DNA from: JAGPUQ01 sp050250395
GTDB taxonomy: Bacteria > Pseudomonadota > Gammaproteobacteria > Pseudomonadales > Porticoccaceae
DNA length: 42,529 nucleotides
NCBI GenBank assembly: GCA_050250395.1
Contig: JBFWOQ010000023.1
Span: forward strand, 1 to 42,529
Direction: 5' to 3'
Shown here: one piece after another, positions 1 through 8,654 of the stretch
Layout: the number at the start of each line of letters is the position of its first letter
How positions within the stretch are numbered: the first letter of the stretch is position 1
Made by a program: the position numbers and the translations under genes
Notes under the pieces: generated by a model
What the model was told of the DNA's origin: nothing
Database searches by the model: none
The model's input: the letters and a program-made list of their open reading frames with translations, nothing else

Positions 1-125
1 CCAACCGGTTCACGCGGTTCAACCACGCGCAAACGAACGGCAGCGGGATGAGCACCCAGTTCGACATTCCGGATGCGTACGACAAATACCTGACCGTACA
101 GGCCATTCGGCGGCTGGGGACCTAG
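1..125 (+). CDS. DUF1329 family protein, C-terminal end (partial)
   Basis: Only the last 40 residues are present, read in frame from base 3 to the TAG at 123-125. The end reads ...STQFDIPDAYDKYLTVQAIRRLGT. It resembles the end of the complete DUF1329 protein at 5897-7297 (...DLYERFLTESALRRLGS), which is why I assign it to that family. DUF1329 proteins are exported and of unknown biochemical function. They are commonly encoded beside DUF1302 outer-membrane proteins, and a DUF1302 gene follows here after 176 bp. The start lies outside the window, so signal peptide and length cannot be judged. Confidence 0.7.
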   Translation, partial: NRFTRFNHAQTNGSGMSTQFDIPDAYDKYLTVQAIRRLGT

Positions 126-301
126 GGATTTGCAGGTCAAGCCGGGTTGCTCGGTACCATTGGGTGATCCGGCTGGTCAGCTTGGACCCGGAGTGTGGAG
201 AAATCCGACCTTTCTATCGGTGACGATAGCCAGACGGTTCAGGGCCGGTAACGGCCGGCGTTTGGTAACAATTCGATAACAATAAGTAAGAGGGAAAACA
301 C

Positions 302-2302
302 ATGAATGAACGTACCCTTGTTAAATTCAAGGCTGCCGTGGCAAGCGTGGTGCCCGCAGTCGTGTTGTGGGCTGCTCAGGCGACCGCCGTGGAGGTAGCG
401 GTCTCGGGGTTTATCCGAGAGGAAGCGGCCTACCGGATCGGGCAGGAGGCCAATCCTCTGCTGCGCCACAGCGCGTTTGAGAGCGGCACGTCGCCCAACA
501 CCGTGCGCAACCCAGGCCCTCCCAGTGTCCTGCCTGGGGCAACGGTGGCCGAGGCCACTTACCTGGCTCTCACGGGCCAGGCTGGCAATCCCCCGGCCAC
601 CTGGCAGTTGCCGCCGGCACAATTCTTCAAGGAAGACTTCAACAAGGACGAGCGCTGGGACCTGATGGCGACCCGCGCCGAAGTGGATTTCAATCTGACG
701 TTCGACGAGAACTGGACCGGCTTCGTCAAACTGCGGGGCTACTACACCGCCGACATCATTGAAGAGTACGGCAACGTGAACAATTTCAAAGTCGGCATGG
801 CCGGGTTGAACGGCGATTGCGGCAACCGGCTGGAAGCCTGCGGCCGCAACTACATGGTGGATCTGCCCTCGGCCTATCTCGATTACAACAACGGTCCGCT
901 GTGGGTACGGGTGGGCAATCAGCAGATCGCCTGGGGCGAGGCGCTGTTCTTCCGGGTGGCCGATGTGGCCAATGGTCTGGATCTGCGCCGCCACTCCTTT
1001 CTGGACTATGCCCAGGAAGAATATGCGGACGAGCGCGCGCCGTCGCCCGCGATCCGGGCGAGCTACAACCTGAACCCACAGTGGGAAGTCGAAACCTTCC
1101 TGCAGATGTTCCAGCCGACGCTCTATCCGCGCCAGGGATCGCCCTATGCGCTGGTCAATTCGCCCTATCAAAATCGCGACGAGCTCGGTTACGACGACTA
1201 CGAGGACTTCGTCAACGGCGGGATTCGCTTCAACGCGCAATTCGACCAGTTGGGTCTGCAATTCTTCGCGGTAAGCCGCCATAACCCGGACCCGGTCTAT
1301 CGCTGGGGACCGGGGGGGCAGACGGCCCTGAACAACCCGCCGAATCCGCTCGGGTTTCCCGCGATCAACGGCCAGCAGTTCTCGGAGCAGGTATTTCGCG
1401 CTTCGGGACTGCCGGGTAGCCCGGTACCCGAGGGTGGCGGCACGCTCGGTTCCTCCGACTGGATGGGCGGCGCGGCACTGGGTGGCCTGGACGGCGTGGA
1501 AGCGCTCAATGTGCTGGGCCGGGACTATCCGTTCATTGGCGGGTTCCTGAGCAATATCGCCGCTGCGAGTGCCGGGCTGGATCCGACCGGGCAGGGCTTG
1601 CTGCCCAACGCGGATCCCGCCAACGGCATCTGGGCGACCAATGTGCAGGAAGCACTGCCGATCTTCGACGTGTTCTTTTCGGTTCTGGGGGATCTGGACG
1701 CGGACATCATTTCCAAGTATCCGTCGGAGAACATCTTCGGCGCCGGGGGTAACTACATCTTCTATTCCGAGCCCGATACCTTGCTCGACCAGTTGGTGGT
1801 GCGGTTCGAGGCGACCTACGCGCCGAACAGGCAGTGGTCGGACAATGTGGCGCGCGAGACCGGGACTTCGGACGAGTGGATCACGGCGCTGGCGTTCGAG
1901 AAATACCACCGCTTCTCGCAAGACTTCCCGGCCACCTTCTTCTCGTTTCAGTGGATGCACAAGAGCGCGATCGACTTCGTGGGCCGCCCGCTTAAAAACA
2001 TTGGCGGGAGGGTCGACAAGGCAGGCACTGGGAAAAGAGAAGGCGGGCCCGGTCACGGCTGGGACGGTTTCTCCTTTGCGTTTTCACAGCCCTTCCCGAA
2101 CCTGACCTGGCGGGCCGATTTTGCGGTGCTCTACGATCTCTTCGGTGGTTATCTGGTGCAGCCGTCGGTGCGCTACAAGCCCAGTAGCGCCTGGACGGTG
2201 GAGACCTATGCCACCTGGATCTATGCCGCCAGCACGCGTAGCGTTTTCGCGCCGCTGGAATGGACCGACGAAGTGGGGATGCGGGTCGGCTACCAGTTCT
2301 GA
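302..2302 (+). CDS. DUF1302 family outer-membrane protein
   Basis: A 666-residue protein with an N-terminal export signal (basic MNERTLVKFK, hydrophobic AAVASVVPAVVLWAAQATA, then mature VEVAVSGFIREEAAYRIG). The rest is rich in alternating aromatic and polar segments and ends in a C-terminal aromatic (..GMRVGYQF), as expected for an outer-membrane beta-barrel. The SGFIREE..Y start, the FFKEDFNKDERWDLMATRAEVDFN stretch and the WVRVGNQQIAWGEALFFRVADVANGLDLRRHSFLDYAQEEYADER block fit DUF1302, whose members are 550-700 residues. The ATG has GAGGGA about 8 bp upstream. The family has no proven reaction; it is often encoded with DUF1329 and RND-type exporters in strains that use lipids, sterols or hydrocarbons. 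The DUF1329 pieces on both sides match that habit. A terminator follows the stop. Confidence 0.85.
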   Translation: MNERTLVKFKAAVASVVPAVVLWAAQATAVEVAVSGFIREEAAYRIGQEANPLLRHSAFESGTSPNTVRNPGPPSVLPGATVAEATYLALTGQAGNPPATWQLPPAQFFKEDFNKDERWDLMATRAEVDFNLTFDENWTGFVKLRGYYTADIIEEYGNVNNFKVGMAGLNGDCGNRLEACGRNYMVDLPSAYLDYNNGPLWVRVGNQQIAWGEALFFRVADVANGLDLRRHSFLDYAQEEYADERAPSPAIRASYNLNPQWEVETFLQMFQPTLYPRQGSPYALVNSPYQNRDELGYDDYEDFVNGGIRFNAQFDQLGLQFFAVSRHNPDPVYRWGPGGQTALNNPPNPLGFPAINGQQFSEQVFRASGLPGSPVPEGGGTLGSSDWMGGAALGGLDGVEALNVLGRDYPFIGGFLSNIAAASAGLDPTGQGLLPNADPANGIWATNVQEALPIFDVFFSVLGDLDADIISKYPSENIFGAGGNYIFYSEPDTLLDQLVVRFEATYAPNRQWSDNVARETGTSDEWITALAFEKYHRFSQDFPATFFSFQWMHKSAIDFVGRPLKNIGGRVDKAGTGKREGGPGHGWDGFSFAFSQPFPNLTWRADFAVLYDLFGGYLVQPSVRYKPSSAWTVETYATWIYAASTRSVFAPLEWTDEVGMRVGYQF

Positions 2303-2323
2303 TCGCAGCGGAGCATGCGACGA

Positions 2324-2352
2324 AACCGGCGCCCTGGGCGCCGGTTTTTTTT
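2324..2352 (+). terminator. Rho-independent terminator after DUF1302 gene
   Basis: A perfect GC-rich hairpin (AACCGGCGCC, loop CT, GGGCGCCGGTT) starts 22 bp after the stop codon and runs directly into eight T residues. It separates the DUF1302 gene from the vWA gene downstream. Confidence 0.9.
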
Positions 2353-2512
2353 ACCACCTTCAGTACCGTGCCCGCACTATCATGCTGAGGTGACGGCCCG
2401 AGTTGATTGACGGCGCGGCCAGCGGCGCCCGCTGATACCTTGGTCCGGATGCTGTCCTGGCCGTACCGAGTCAGCAGTGCGGTGAGACTGCTGCGAACAG
2501 GAAGCACGCCCT

Positions 2513-3613
2513 ATGCAATTGCAATGGTATCGGTCCTTCTCGCTGTGGCTGGCGCTTCTCTTGCTGTCCCTGCTGCTCCACATCTGGTTGTCCTGGCGCG
2601 CTTCTCAGGCTACCGATGCCGTTGTGGAGACCCCCCCTGCGCCCGTGCGCGTGGTCGACATTCAGTTGGTGAGTGAACCGCCGCCGAAGGAATTGGTGTT
2701 CGAAGACAAAATCGAGTTCGAACCACCTGAGGTTCTGGTTCCCACCGCGGCAGTCATTCCGCCCCCGCCGGACGTCGATCTCGCCATGAAGGCGGCGGCA
2801 GGCGGTGCGAGTCGGGGCGTGTCCCTGCCGCTGCTCACCGATACGGTGGTGACAGCGGGCCGCGGCGCCGCCGGCTTCGGAACCGGTGTCGGCAACGGCT
2901 TGAGCAACTCCACCCAGGGATTTGCGGCCTATGTGCAGGGTTTGCGCGAAACCGGTCTGGATGTCGTATTCGTGATGGACACCACGGGCTCGATGGACTG
3001 GGTACTCGATGAAGCCCGGGCCCACATGATCGATATCGTCGACGCGGTCCGGCTCCTGGTGCCGGTATCGCGGTTTGGTCTCGTGGCCTATCGCGACTAC
3101 GACGCACCGGGCTACGTCACCCGCATGCAAACGCTCACCTTCAGCCTCACCAAGTTGACCGGCTTCATGGGTTCACTGGCTGCGGAGGGCGGTGGCGACT
3201 TTCCGGAAGCGGTGGCCACCGGGCTTGAAGTCGCCGTCACCAAGGCGGGCTGGCGTTTGGGCGCGCGCAAAGTGATTATCGTGATCGGCGACGCGCCTCC
3301 CCATGCAGGCGATTTGCGCCACACGCTGGCACTGGCCCGGCAGTTTGTTGCCGACGGCGGCCAGTTATCGGCGCTGGACGTGAGTCACGACGGCAATCCA
3401 GCGCTGATCGAGGCAGTGGTGGGTCGCCCCGTGGATCACAATCTGTTCCGCAACAAGCCGCTGTACGACTTTCAGCAGCTCGCCGAGGCCGGGGGCGGAA
3501 TCGCCGCCACCATGGCGGGCGACGTGCGGATCACCAAGCAGCTGATGTCGCTGATCCTGGGCGGGCGCTTTGCCGCCGAAGCGGGGTTGTTGCTGGAGGG
3601 TTTCGTGCAGTGA
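2513..3613 (+). CDS. membrane-anchored von Willebrand factor A domain protein
   Basis: A 366-residue protein. Residues about 8-28 (LWLALLLLSLLLHIWLSW) form one membrane segment resembling the N-terminal anchor of TonB/TolA-type proteins. A proline-rich, acidic linker follows (EPPPKELVFEDKIEFEPPE, PPPPDVDL). From about 150 the chain is a vWA domain with an intact MIDAS start (DTTGSM, D156 to S160), and GGGDFPEA supplies a further likely metal ligand at D229. vWA domains bind protein partners through a divalent metal; most of this one should sit in the periplasm. The ATG is preceded by AGGAAG. The stop overlaps the start of the next gene (TGATG), so the two are almost certainly translationally coupled and act together. 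The specific function is not recognised. No MoxR-type ATPase, the usual partner of many vWA proteins, lies nearby. Confidence 0.8.
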   Translation: MQLQWYRSFSLWLALLLLSLLLHIWLSWRASQATDAVVETPPAPVRVVDIQLVSEPPPKELVFEDKIEFEPPEVLVPTAAVIPPPPDVDLAMKAAAGGASRGVSLPLLTDTVVTAGRGAAGFGTGVGNGLSNSTQGFAAYVQGLRETGLDVVFVMDTTGSMDWVLDEARAHMIDIVDAVRLLVPVSRFGLVAYRDYDAPGYVTRMQTLTFSLTKLTGFMGSLAAEGGGDFPEAVATGLEVAVTKAGWRLGARKVIIVIGDAPPHAGDLRHTLALARQFVADGGQLSALDVSHDGNPALIEAVVGRPVDHNLFRNKPLYDFQQLAEAGGGIAATMAGDVRITKQLMSLILGGRFAAEAGLLLEGFVQ

Positions 3614-5850
3614 TGCGGGTATTCGCCGGCGTCGTCCTGGCGGGCTGTGTCTGGGTCTGTGCCAGCGCCGCCGATCTGGCGGAACTGGAGCATGCCGCCG
3701 CCGATGCCGCCTCTGGCGAGCGGATCGCCGTACTCGAAGGAACATTGCGACAGGCGCTCGACCAACCTCCGGAAACCCTGGCGCCTTCCGACTACCTGAG
3801 CGCCTCTGGCGCATTGGGGAAATTGGTGTCGCGGGCGCGGGAACTGGGTGTCGATGCCCGGGTATTCGAGCATTTGATGGCCACCGCGGAGCTGCTGCAG
3901 GACCGTTGCCGTGACAAGGTACGAGCGCTGGAAAGCGCCACCGGAGAGGACGAGGCCGCGCTGGAGACCCTCTACCGCTCCGATATCTGGTACGACATCA
4001 ATCACGCCCAGTCGGCGTTCGGGTATTGGCGCGCCTGGGCCATGCTCGGTCTGGCCGAAGCCCGGCCGGAGGATCGGGAGCGGGTCAAATGGCTGAATCG
4101 CGCCGAAACCGGCTTCAAGGCCGCATCGGTGCGCATCCTCTATCCCGGCATCGTGCAGGGCAGCTGGCTCGGTCTGGGTTACATTGCCCAGGCGCGCGGC
4201 GATCTCGCCGGCGCCGAACAGCGCTTTCGGCGCTTGCTGGAAGCCCTCGCCGACCGTCCCGAAAACCCGGTACGCAAGCTCGCCGAAGCCGAACTGACCC
4301 TGCTTGCCGTGCGCCGCGGCGAGATTCGCCAATTGACGGCAATATCCCGCGAACCCCTGAGTCCGACGCTGGCGGCCGTGACGGCGGAAGAGGCATTTGC
4401 AGTGCTGGAGCGCCGGCGCCGCGAGAACATCGGCGCCATGGAGGCGGGGCAAAGGCTCCGCAAGCTGATCGCGGACGGCTTTTTGACCGACGCCCTGCTG
4501 GGCCGCATTCTGTCGTACCGCGACGAAATCGTCGGTGAAGATCTGGGCGTTCTCTCGCGCCTGATCGATGCTGAGTTCGCCTACGCCTATCAACAGTACA
4601 AGACCACGGTCATCAAGTACCGGCAGTTTCGTGAACAGGGCGGCGAGCAACTGCCGATCGACGTGACGCCGTTCCAGTATCACTACATCGTCGCACTGGT
4701 CAGTACCGATTTGCCACGGGAAGCCAGCGCCGAGATCGAGCGCCTCCGGCGTCGGGAGCATTTGCACCCCAGCGTCGCCGCCGCGCTGCCCAAGCTGAGC
4801 TGGTCGGTCGCCGAAGCGGTGTACGCGCAGCATCCCACCGAAGCCAACCGCGAACATCTCGAACAGGTCGCCAGCACCTTTGTGGCCGCCGCGCCCAGGG
4901 ATACCGATGCGGCTACCGCGCATCTGGGCCTGGCCCGCGTGAGCAAGAACCCCGAAGTGGCGGCCCGGCATCTGCGCGCGGCCGGCGCCGATCCCGAACT
5001 CCGGGGCGATGTCGCGCTGATCGAGCTGCATCGCAGCATCAGCGTCTTCAACCGCGCGGCAGCGCGCGGCGATACCGTGCAGGAAGAGACCGTGGCGAAA
5101 GAGATTCTCAAGGCGCTCGAAGCACTCCCCGGAGCGCAGCGTCGCCAGCCCTGGTTTCGCGCGCTGTCGTTGCAGATGCGAACCGTTCTGGGTCGGGACC
5201 TGTCGAAGGTGCTGGCGGAACTGGATGCGCTGTTGACCGAGTCCACCAAGGATACCCGGGCACGGCCCGTGCTGTTGTGGTCGAAATTGCGCGCCCTCGC
5301 CGCCAGCGGCGACAGCGCCGGTTTGCAGGCGATGGCGGATACGCTGGCGGCACGCGGGGACGATACGGAGGGAGAAAGGCAGTTCTATCAGTTCCTGCTG
5401 GAGATCGAGCGCGCCAGGAACTTCGCCTGGGTGGCCGTATTGGCGGAGCATTTTTACCCGGCGCTGGCCGGACAGGGCGCGGACCAACGCCAGGTAAGTC
5501 TGTTGCGCATTCGTGCATTGACGGCACTCGGGCGTCTCGACGAGGGTTTTGATCTGGCGCGCGCCATGACGCGGGAGTTTCCGGATTCGGGCGATGGCTG
5601 GCAGACTTATGCCGAGATCGCGGAACGCAGCGACCGCAAGGTCGAGGCGGACCGGGCCTGGGCGAAGATCGTGGCGGCGACGCCCGAAGGTTCGCCGCGC
5701 TGGCGGGATGCCCTGCTGCGCCGCCTGGCACTGGGCGCGGCGGACGCAGACCTCTGCCCGCTCGCGAACAAACTGGCGACCTACCGCCATCTGTTGAATT
5801 CGGGACAGGTCAAGGCACTGGCGCGGAAGCAGGACGGTTGCCGCGGCTGA
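3613..5850 (+). CDS. exported helical-repeat (TPR-like) protein of unknown function
   Basis: A protein of 745 residues from the ATG at 3613; a GTG at 3610 would add one Met. It begins with a signal peptide (MRVFAGVVLAGCVWVCASA, cleavage likely near ASA-ADL), so it should be periplasmic. The remainder is almost wholly alpha-helical, with many Ala/Leu/Glu/Arg helix pairs of tetratricopeptide character, for example GLGYIAQARGDLAGAEQRFR near 190 and GWQTYAEIAERSDRKVEADRAW near 660. No enzyme motif was seen. The start overlaps the vWA stop by one base, and GGAGGG lies 12 bp upstream within the vWA gene. A vWA protein plus a TPR solenoid suggests an envelope scaffold or assembly pair. That is inference from domain types only; I do not recognise the family. 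Confidence 0.65.
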   Translation: MRVFAGVVLAGCVWVCASAADLAELEHAAADAASGERIAVLEGTLRQALDQPPETLAPSDYLSASGALGKLVSRARELGVDARVFEHLMATAELLQDRCRDKVRALESATGEDEAALETLYRSDIWYDINHAQSAFGYWRAWAMLGLAEARPEDRERVKWLNRAETGFKAASVRILYPGIVQGSWLGLGYIAQARGDLAGAEQRFRRLLEALADRPENPVRKLAEAELTLLAVRRGEIRQLTAISREPLSPTLAAVTAEEAFAVLERRRRENIGAMEAGQRLRKLIADGFLTDALLGRILSYRDEIVGEDLGVLSRLIDAEFAYAYQQYKTTVIKYRQFREQGGEQLPIDVTPFQYHYIVALVSTDLPREASAEIERLRRREHLHPSVAAALPKLSWSVAEAVYAQHPTEANREHLEQVASTFVAAAPRDTDAATAHLGLARVSKNPEVAARHLRAAGADPELRGDVALIELHRSISVFNRAAARGDTVQEETVAKEILKALEALPGAQRRQPWFRALSLQMRTVLGRDLSKVLAELDALLTESTKDTRARPVLLWSKLRALAASGDSAGLQAMADTLAARGDDTEGERQFYQFLLEIERARNFAWVAVLAEHFYPALAGQGADQRQVSLLRIRALTALGRLDEGFDLARAMTREFPDSGDGWQTYAEIAERSDRKVEADRAWAKIVAATPEGSPRWRDALLRRLALGAADADLCPLANKLATYRHLLNSGQVKALARKQDGCRG

Positions 5851-5896
5851 CGAGTGGAATGAACAGCAGCGGTCGCTTTCGAACACAGGGCGATCC

Positions 5897-7297
5897 ATGA
5901 CAACGACCCCGGGGGTCAGCATGCACATCCGCAAATACGACTTCGATTACAGCCGCCGTCACTTTCTCGACCAATTGCGGCGTGGCGTGCTGGCGACCGG
6001 GGTGTTGGCGCCGCTCTGGCCGACCATCGCCAACAGTGGCGACATCGGCGGCGTCTATCCCGACGAGCTGATGTCCATCGAGGCTTACACCAAGGGCAGG
6101 ATCAACACCGGCGACATCATCGATGCCGGCAATGTGGAACACGTGAAGGATCTGCTCGACCCGATCCGCTACCACCAGATCGCGCAGATGGGACGGCGAC
6201 TTGAAACCGTCGATACCACGCGCGAGGCCATGAAGCTCAGCCCCTGGGAATATGTGGAGGCCACGCTGCGCAACCAGGGTCAGGCGGTGTTCGACGCCAA
6301 TGGCAACGTGACCACCCGCGAGGGTAAGCCCTGGATCGGTGGCAATCCATTCCCCGACCCCAAGACCGCCATCGAAATATTCGCCGGAATCACGCTCACC
6401 TGGGGGCGACGCGACGCGTCCTTTTACGCGATCAAGGAGTACGACGTCGGGCCGCAGGGCGAGGTGGAATACCTTTATGAGCTCTGCTGGGCGGAGCTGG
6501 CCCCGGTGGGGCGCACCGTGCTGGAACCCAAGCCCTATTGGCCCGGCCATGAAGACAAACTGCGCTATCAGTCGGTCTTCTTCGTCAAGCCCAACGACGT
6601 CAAGGGCACCTCGTTTCTGAATATCTGGCCCTATGATCAGCGCCAGTTCCCGGATCTTTTCGGCTACATTCCCGCCTTCAAGCGGGTGCGTCGCTTCCCC
6701 ACCAATCAGCGCTTCGAGCCGCTGATTCCCGGTTCGTCGCTGTATCTCTCGGATGCCTGGACCGCGGGCGATCCCTTTCTGACCTGGGGCAACTATGCCG
6801 TTGTCGGACGCGGGCCGACGCTGGCGGCCATTTCCCGCAACTGGAACGGGACCCACGAAAACTGGGAGCATACGACCCATGGCGGCCCCCAGGGCAACAC
6901 CTTTTGGGACATGAAGGTCGAACTGGTGCCCGAAGCCATCGTGGTCGATGCCGAACCGGTCGGTTTTCCGAAGGCGCCGATCTCGAAAAAGCGGGTGTGG
7001 TTCGATGCCCGCACGCTGGCGCCGCTGGCGATGGTGTCCTACGACCGCCGCGGCGAGATTTTCCGCTCCTTCGACGGCGCGGGCGCGCTGTATACCGATG
7101 GCACCAACACGGTTTACGACGGCGCGCATCCCTACGCGTCCTGGACCCGGGTGCATGCCCACAATGTCCAGACCAACCGGATGACCCGCCTCGAACAGGT
7201 CAAGCGCATTTCGGGCGGCTACGCGATGAGCGCGAATGCGTCGGATCTTTATGAACGCTTCCTGACCGAGTCGGCGCTCCGGCGGCTGGGGAGTTGA
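5897..7297 (+). CDS. DUF1329 family protein with twin-arginine signal
   Basis: A 466-residue protein. The N-terminus holds a twin-arginine motif (YSRRHFLDQL) followed by a weakly hydrophobic stretch (GVLATGVLAPLWPTIA), so it is probably exported folded by the Tat route. Body features typical of DUF1329 are the early GDIIDAGNVEHVKDLLDP segment, the KPWIGGNPFPDP motif, the central WPYDQRQFPDLFGYIPAFKRVRR region and the C-terminal ARTLAPLAMVSYDRRG. DUF1329 has a fold recalled as LolA/LolB-like but no established ligand. The start is uncertain: ATG 5897 is taken, but ATG 5921 (MHIRKYDFDYSRRHFL) would leave the Tat motif near the N-terminus and is also credible. It lies 46 bp after the helical-repeat gene on the same strand, so the vWA, repeat and DUF1329 genes may be one transcript. 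Confidence 0.8.
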   Translation: MTTTPGVSMHIRKYDFDYSRRHFLDQLRRGVLATGVLAPLWPTIANSGDIGGVYPDELMSIEAYTKGRINTGDIIDAGNVEHVKDLLDPIRYHQIAQMGRRLETVDTTREAMKLSPWEYVEATLRNQGQAVFDANGNVTTREGKPWIGGNPFPDPKTAIEIFAGITLTWGRRDASFYAIKEYDVGPQGEVEYLYELCWAELAPVGRTVLEPKPYWPGHEDKLRYQSVFFVKPNDVKGTSFLNIWPYDQRQFPDLFGYIPAFKRVRRFPTNQRFEPLIPGSSLYLSDAWTAGDPFLTWGNYAVVGRGPTLAAISRNWNGTHENWEHTTHGGPQGNTFWDMKVELVPEAIVVDAEPVGFPKAPISKKRVWFDARTLAPLAMVSYDRRGEIFRSFDGAGALYTDGTNTVYDGAHPYASWTRVHAHNVQTNRMTRLEQVKRISGGYAMSANASDLYERFLTESALRRLGS

Positions 7298-7327
7298 TTC
7301 CGTTCCCGGAGGCACGTCCCCGGGGAT

Positions 7328-8092
7328 TCAATCCAGTTTGCCGCGGTCCGGGGGGCGTTTTTCGAGGGTGGCGGCGATCAGTTCCTGCGCCGTTGCACTC
7401 GCGAGCCGCTCCTGAAAAACCGCGATTTCGGCGTGCAGGCGCGCGTGCAGGGATTCCGGGGGGCGCCGCAACAATTGCTTGCTCTGGCGTAACGCCGCGC
7501 GGGGCAGTGCCGCCAGGCGCGCCGCGGTGGCCTGTGCGGTTGCGAGCGCGGCTCCCGCCGGGCTCATGGCGGTGATCAAGCCCATGGTCGCGGCCGTGGC
7601 CGCATCGCACGCCTGTCCCAGCAGGAGCATCTCCGCCGCGCGGCGGTAGCCCAGTTGCTGGACCAGCGTTTGGGAGGACGCCGCTTCGGGCACCAAACCC
7701 AGGGCCACGAACGGCAGGCTGAAAGTCGCGTCCGGTTCCGCGTACACGAAATCGCAGTGGGCAAGCATTGTCGTCCCGATGCCGATGGCGCGGCCCTGCA
7801 CCGCCGCGACCAGCGGCGCCTGCGTGTCGGCGAGTGCGAGCAGGAAATTCCAGGCAGCCGGTTGATCGCCGGGGCGTCGCGTCTGAAAGTCGCCGAGATC
7901 ATTGCCGGCACAGAAGTCGCCACCGTTGGCGGCAATCAGAATCACCCGCCGTTCCGGGTCCGCGTCGGCGGCGCGGATGGCGTCGGCCAGGCAGTCGTAC
8001 ATCGCGCGGGTCAGGGCGTTTTTCTTGTCCGGGCGATTGAGCCTGAGCGTGCAGATGCCGTGTTCCGTCGTCACAACCACTGTCGAGGTCAC
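7328..8092 (-). CDS. enoyl-CoA hydratase/isomerase family protein
   Basis: A 254-residue crotonase-fold protein. It starts with GTG at 8092, preceded by AGGAGA at good spacing. Landmarks are LNRPDKKNALTRAMYDCL near 18, the first oxyanion-hole segment GGDFCAGNDLGDF near 57-69, and the second AAVQGRAIGIGTTMLAHCDFVYA near 96-118. One acidic residue stands in FVALGLVPEA. The catalytic Glu of true hydratases that follows the second oxyanion segment is not in its usual context, while the Glu in GLVPE fits delta3-delta2-enoyl-CoA isomerases. Hydratase versus isomerase cannot be settled by eye. It faces the DUF1329 gene tail to tail with 30 bp between, and darP lies 57 bp upstream on the same strand. 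Confidence 0.8.
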   Translation of the reverse strand: MTSTVVVTTEHGICTLRLNRPDKKNALTRAMYDCLADAIRAADADPERRVILIAANGGDFCAGNDLGDFQTRRPGDQPAAWNFLLALADTQAPLVAAVQGRAIGIGTTMLAHCDFVYAEPDATFSLPFVALGLVPEAASSQTLVQQLGYRRAAEMLLLGQACDAATAATMGLITAMSPAGAALATAQATAARLAALPRAALRQSKQLLRRPPESLHARLHAEIAVFQERLASATAQELIAATLEKRPPDRGKLD

Positions 8093-8120
8093 CGCCGATC
8101 TCCTGGCTGGGCATTATTCG

Positions 8121-8126
8121 AGTATA
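8121..8126 (-). promoter_or_regulatory. possible -10 element for the enoyl-CoA hydratase gene
   Basis: On the minus strand the sequence reads TATACT, 28 bases before the GTG start, followed by the AGGAGA ribosome binding site. No convincing -35 is seen at 16-18 bp. It lies in the 57-bp gap between darP and this gene, so it could give independent expression. Confidence 0.3.
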
Positions 8127-8149
8127 GCCGCCGTCGCGGGCGCGCGGGC

Positions 8150-8650
8150 TCAGGTCAGATGCACGCGCACATAATCGAACAGTTTACGCCGCGCCGGGGC
8201 CTGGGGATCCGTGACCCCCTTGGCGTTGCGCACGAGCTGGCGCAAGTGCTGGCGCTCGAGGCCGGGGTGGTCGACGAGCAGCGCCTCGATGGCCGGATCG
8301 CCGTCCGCGCAGAGCTGCGCACAGAGGGCGTCGGTGTGATCGAGGTGGCGGCGAAAATGGCGGTTGCGATGCTCCAATTCGGCCAGCGCATTCTGGATCG
8401 CGGCACTGTCGGCGTCCCGCATCAGCTTGCCCAGGTACTGCAGCTGGCGGCGGCGCGCCTCGCGCTGGGTGACCGTGCGACTGTCCGCCAGCGCCTTGCG
8501 CAACAGGTCGCTGAGCGGAACCGCGGCGAGCTGCTTTGCGGGTAATGCAAGCAGGGTTTCGGCGAGCTGCTGCAACGCCAGTCCCTCGCGTTTGCGCGCC
8601 GATTTGCTGGGGCGTTCCGCATCCGTTTCCAGTGGCGAATCCTTGTTCAT
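8150..8650 (-). CDS. darP: ribosome biogenesis factor DarP (YjgA, DUF615)
   Basis: A 166-residue basic helical protein: MNKDSPLETDAERPSKSARKREGLALQQLAETLLAL.. through ..LRQLVRNAKGVTDPQAPARRKLFDYVRVHL. The SK(S/T)xxKRE..ALQ.LG..L..L start, the LA.AI..A..I...AR.RQLQY(I/L)GKLMR core and the PGLERQ.LRQLVRNA end are hallmarks of YjgA/DUF615, whose members are 160-185 residues. In E. coli DarP binds 50S precursors late in assembly. I chose the ATG at 8650, four bases after the mgtE stop, rather than an extension that would run into mgtE. The tight spacing implies co-transcription with mgtE. Confidence 0.9.
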   Translation of the reverse strand: MNKDSPLETDAERPSKSARKREGLALQQLAETLLALPAKQLAAVPLSDLLRKALADSRTVTQREARRRQLQYLGKLMRDADSAAIQNALAELEHRNRHFRRHLDHTDALCAQLCADGDPAIEALLVDHPGLERQHLRQLVRNAKGVTDPQAPARRKLFDYVRVHLT

Positions 8651-8654
8651 GGCG

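Noticed and set aside
239..2056. 605-codon open frame on the minus strand opposite the DUF1302 gene
   Set aside because: It lies antisense to a gene with signal peptide, family motifs, ribosome binding site and terminator. It has no recognisable domain and is an expected by-product of high GC content.
5108..5731. Minus-strand 207-codon proline/arginine-rich frame
   Set aside because: It is composed almost only of Pro, Arg, Ala and Ser, the usual signature of an out-of-frame reading of high-GC coding DNA.
3472..5934. 820-codon minus-strand open frame opposite the helical-repeat gene
   Set aside because: No ribosome binding site, low-complexity composition and no known motif. The plus-strand frame has a signal peptide and is coupled to the vWA gene.
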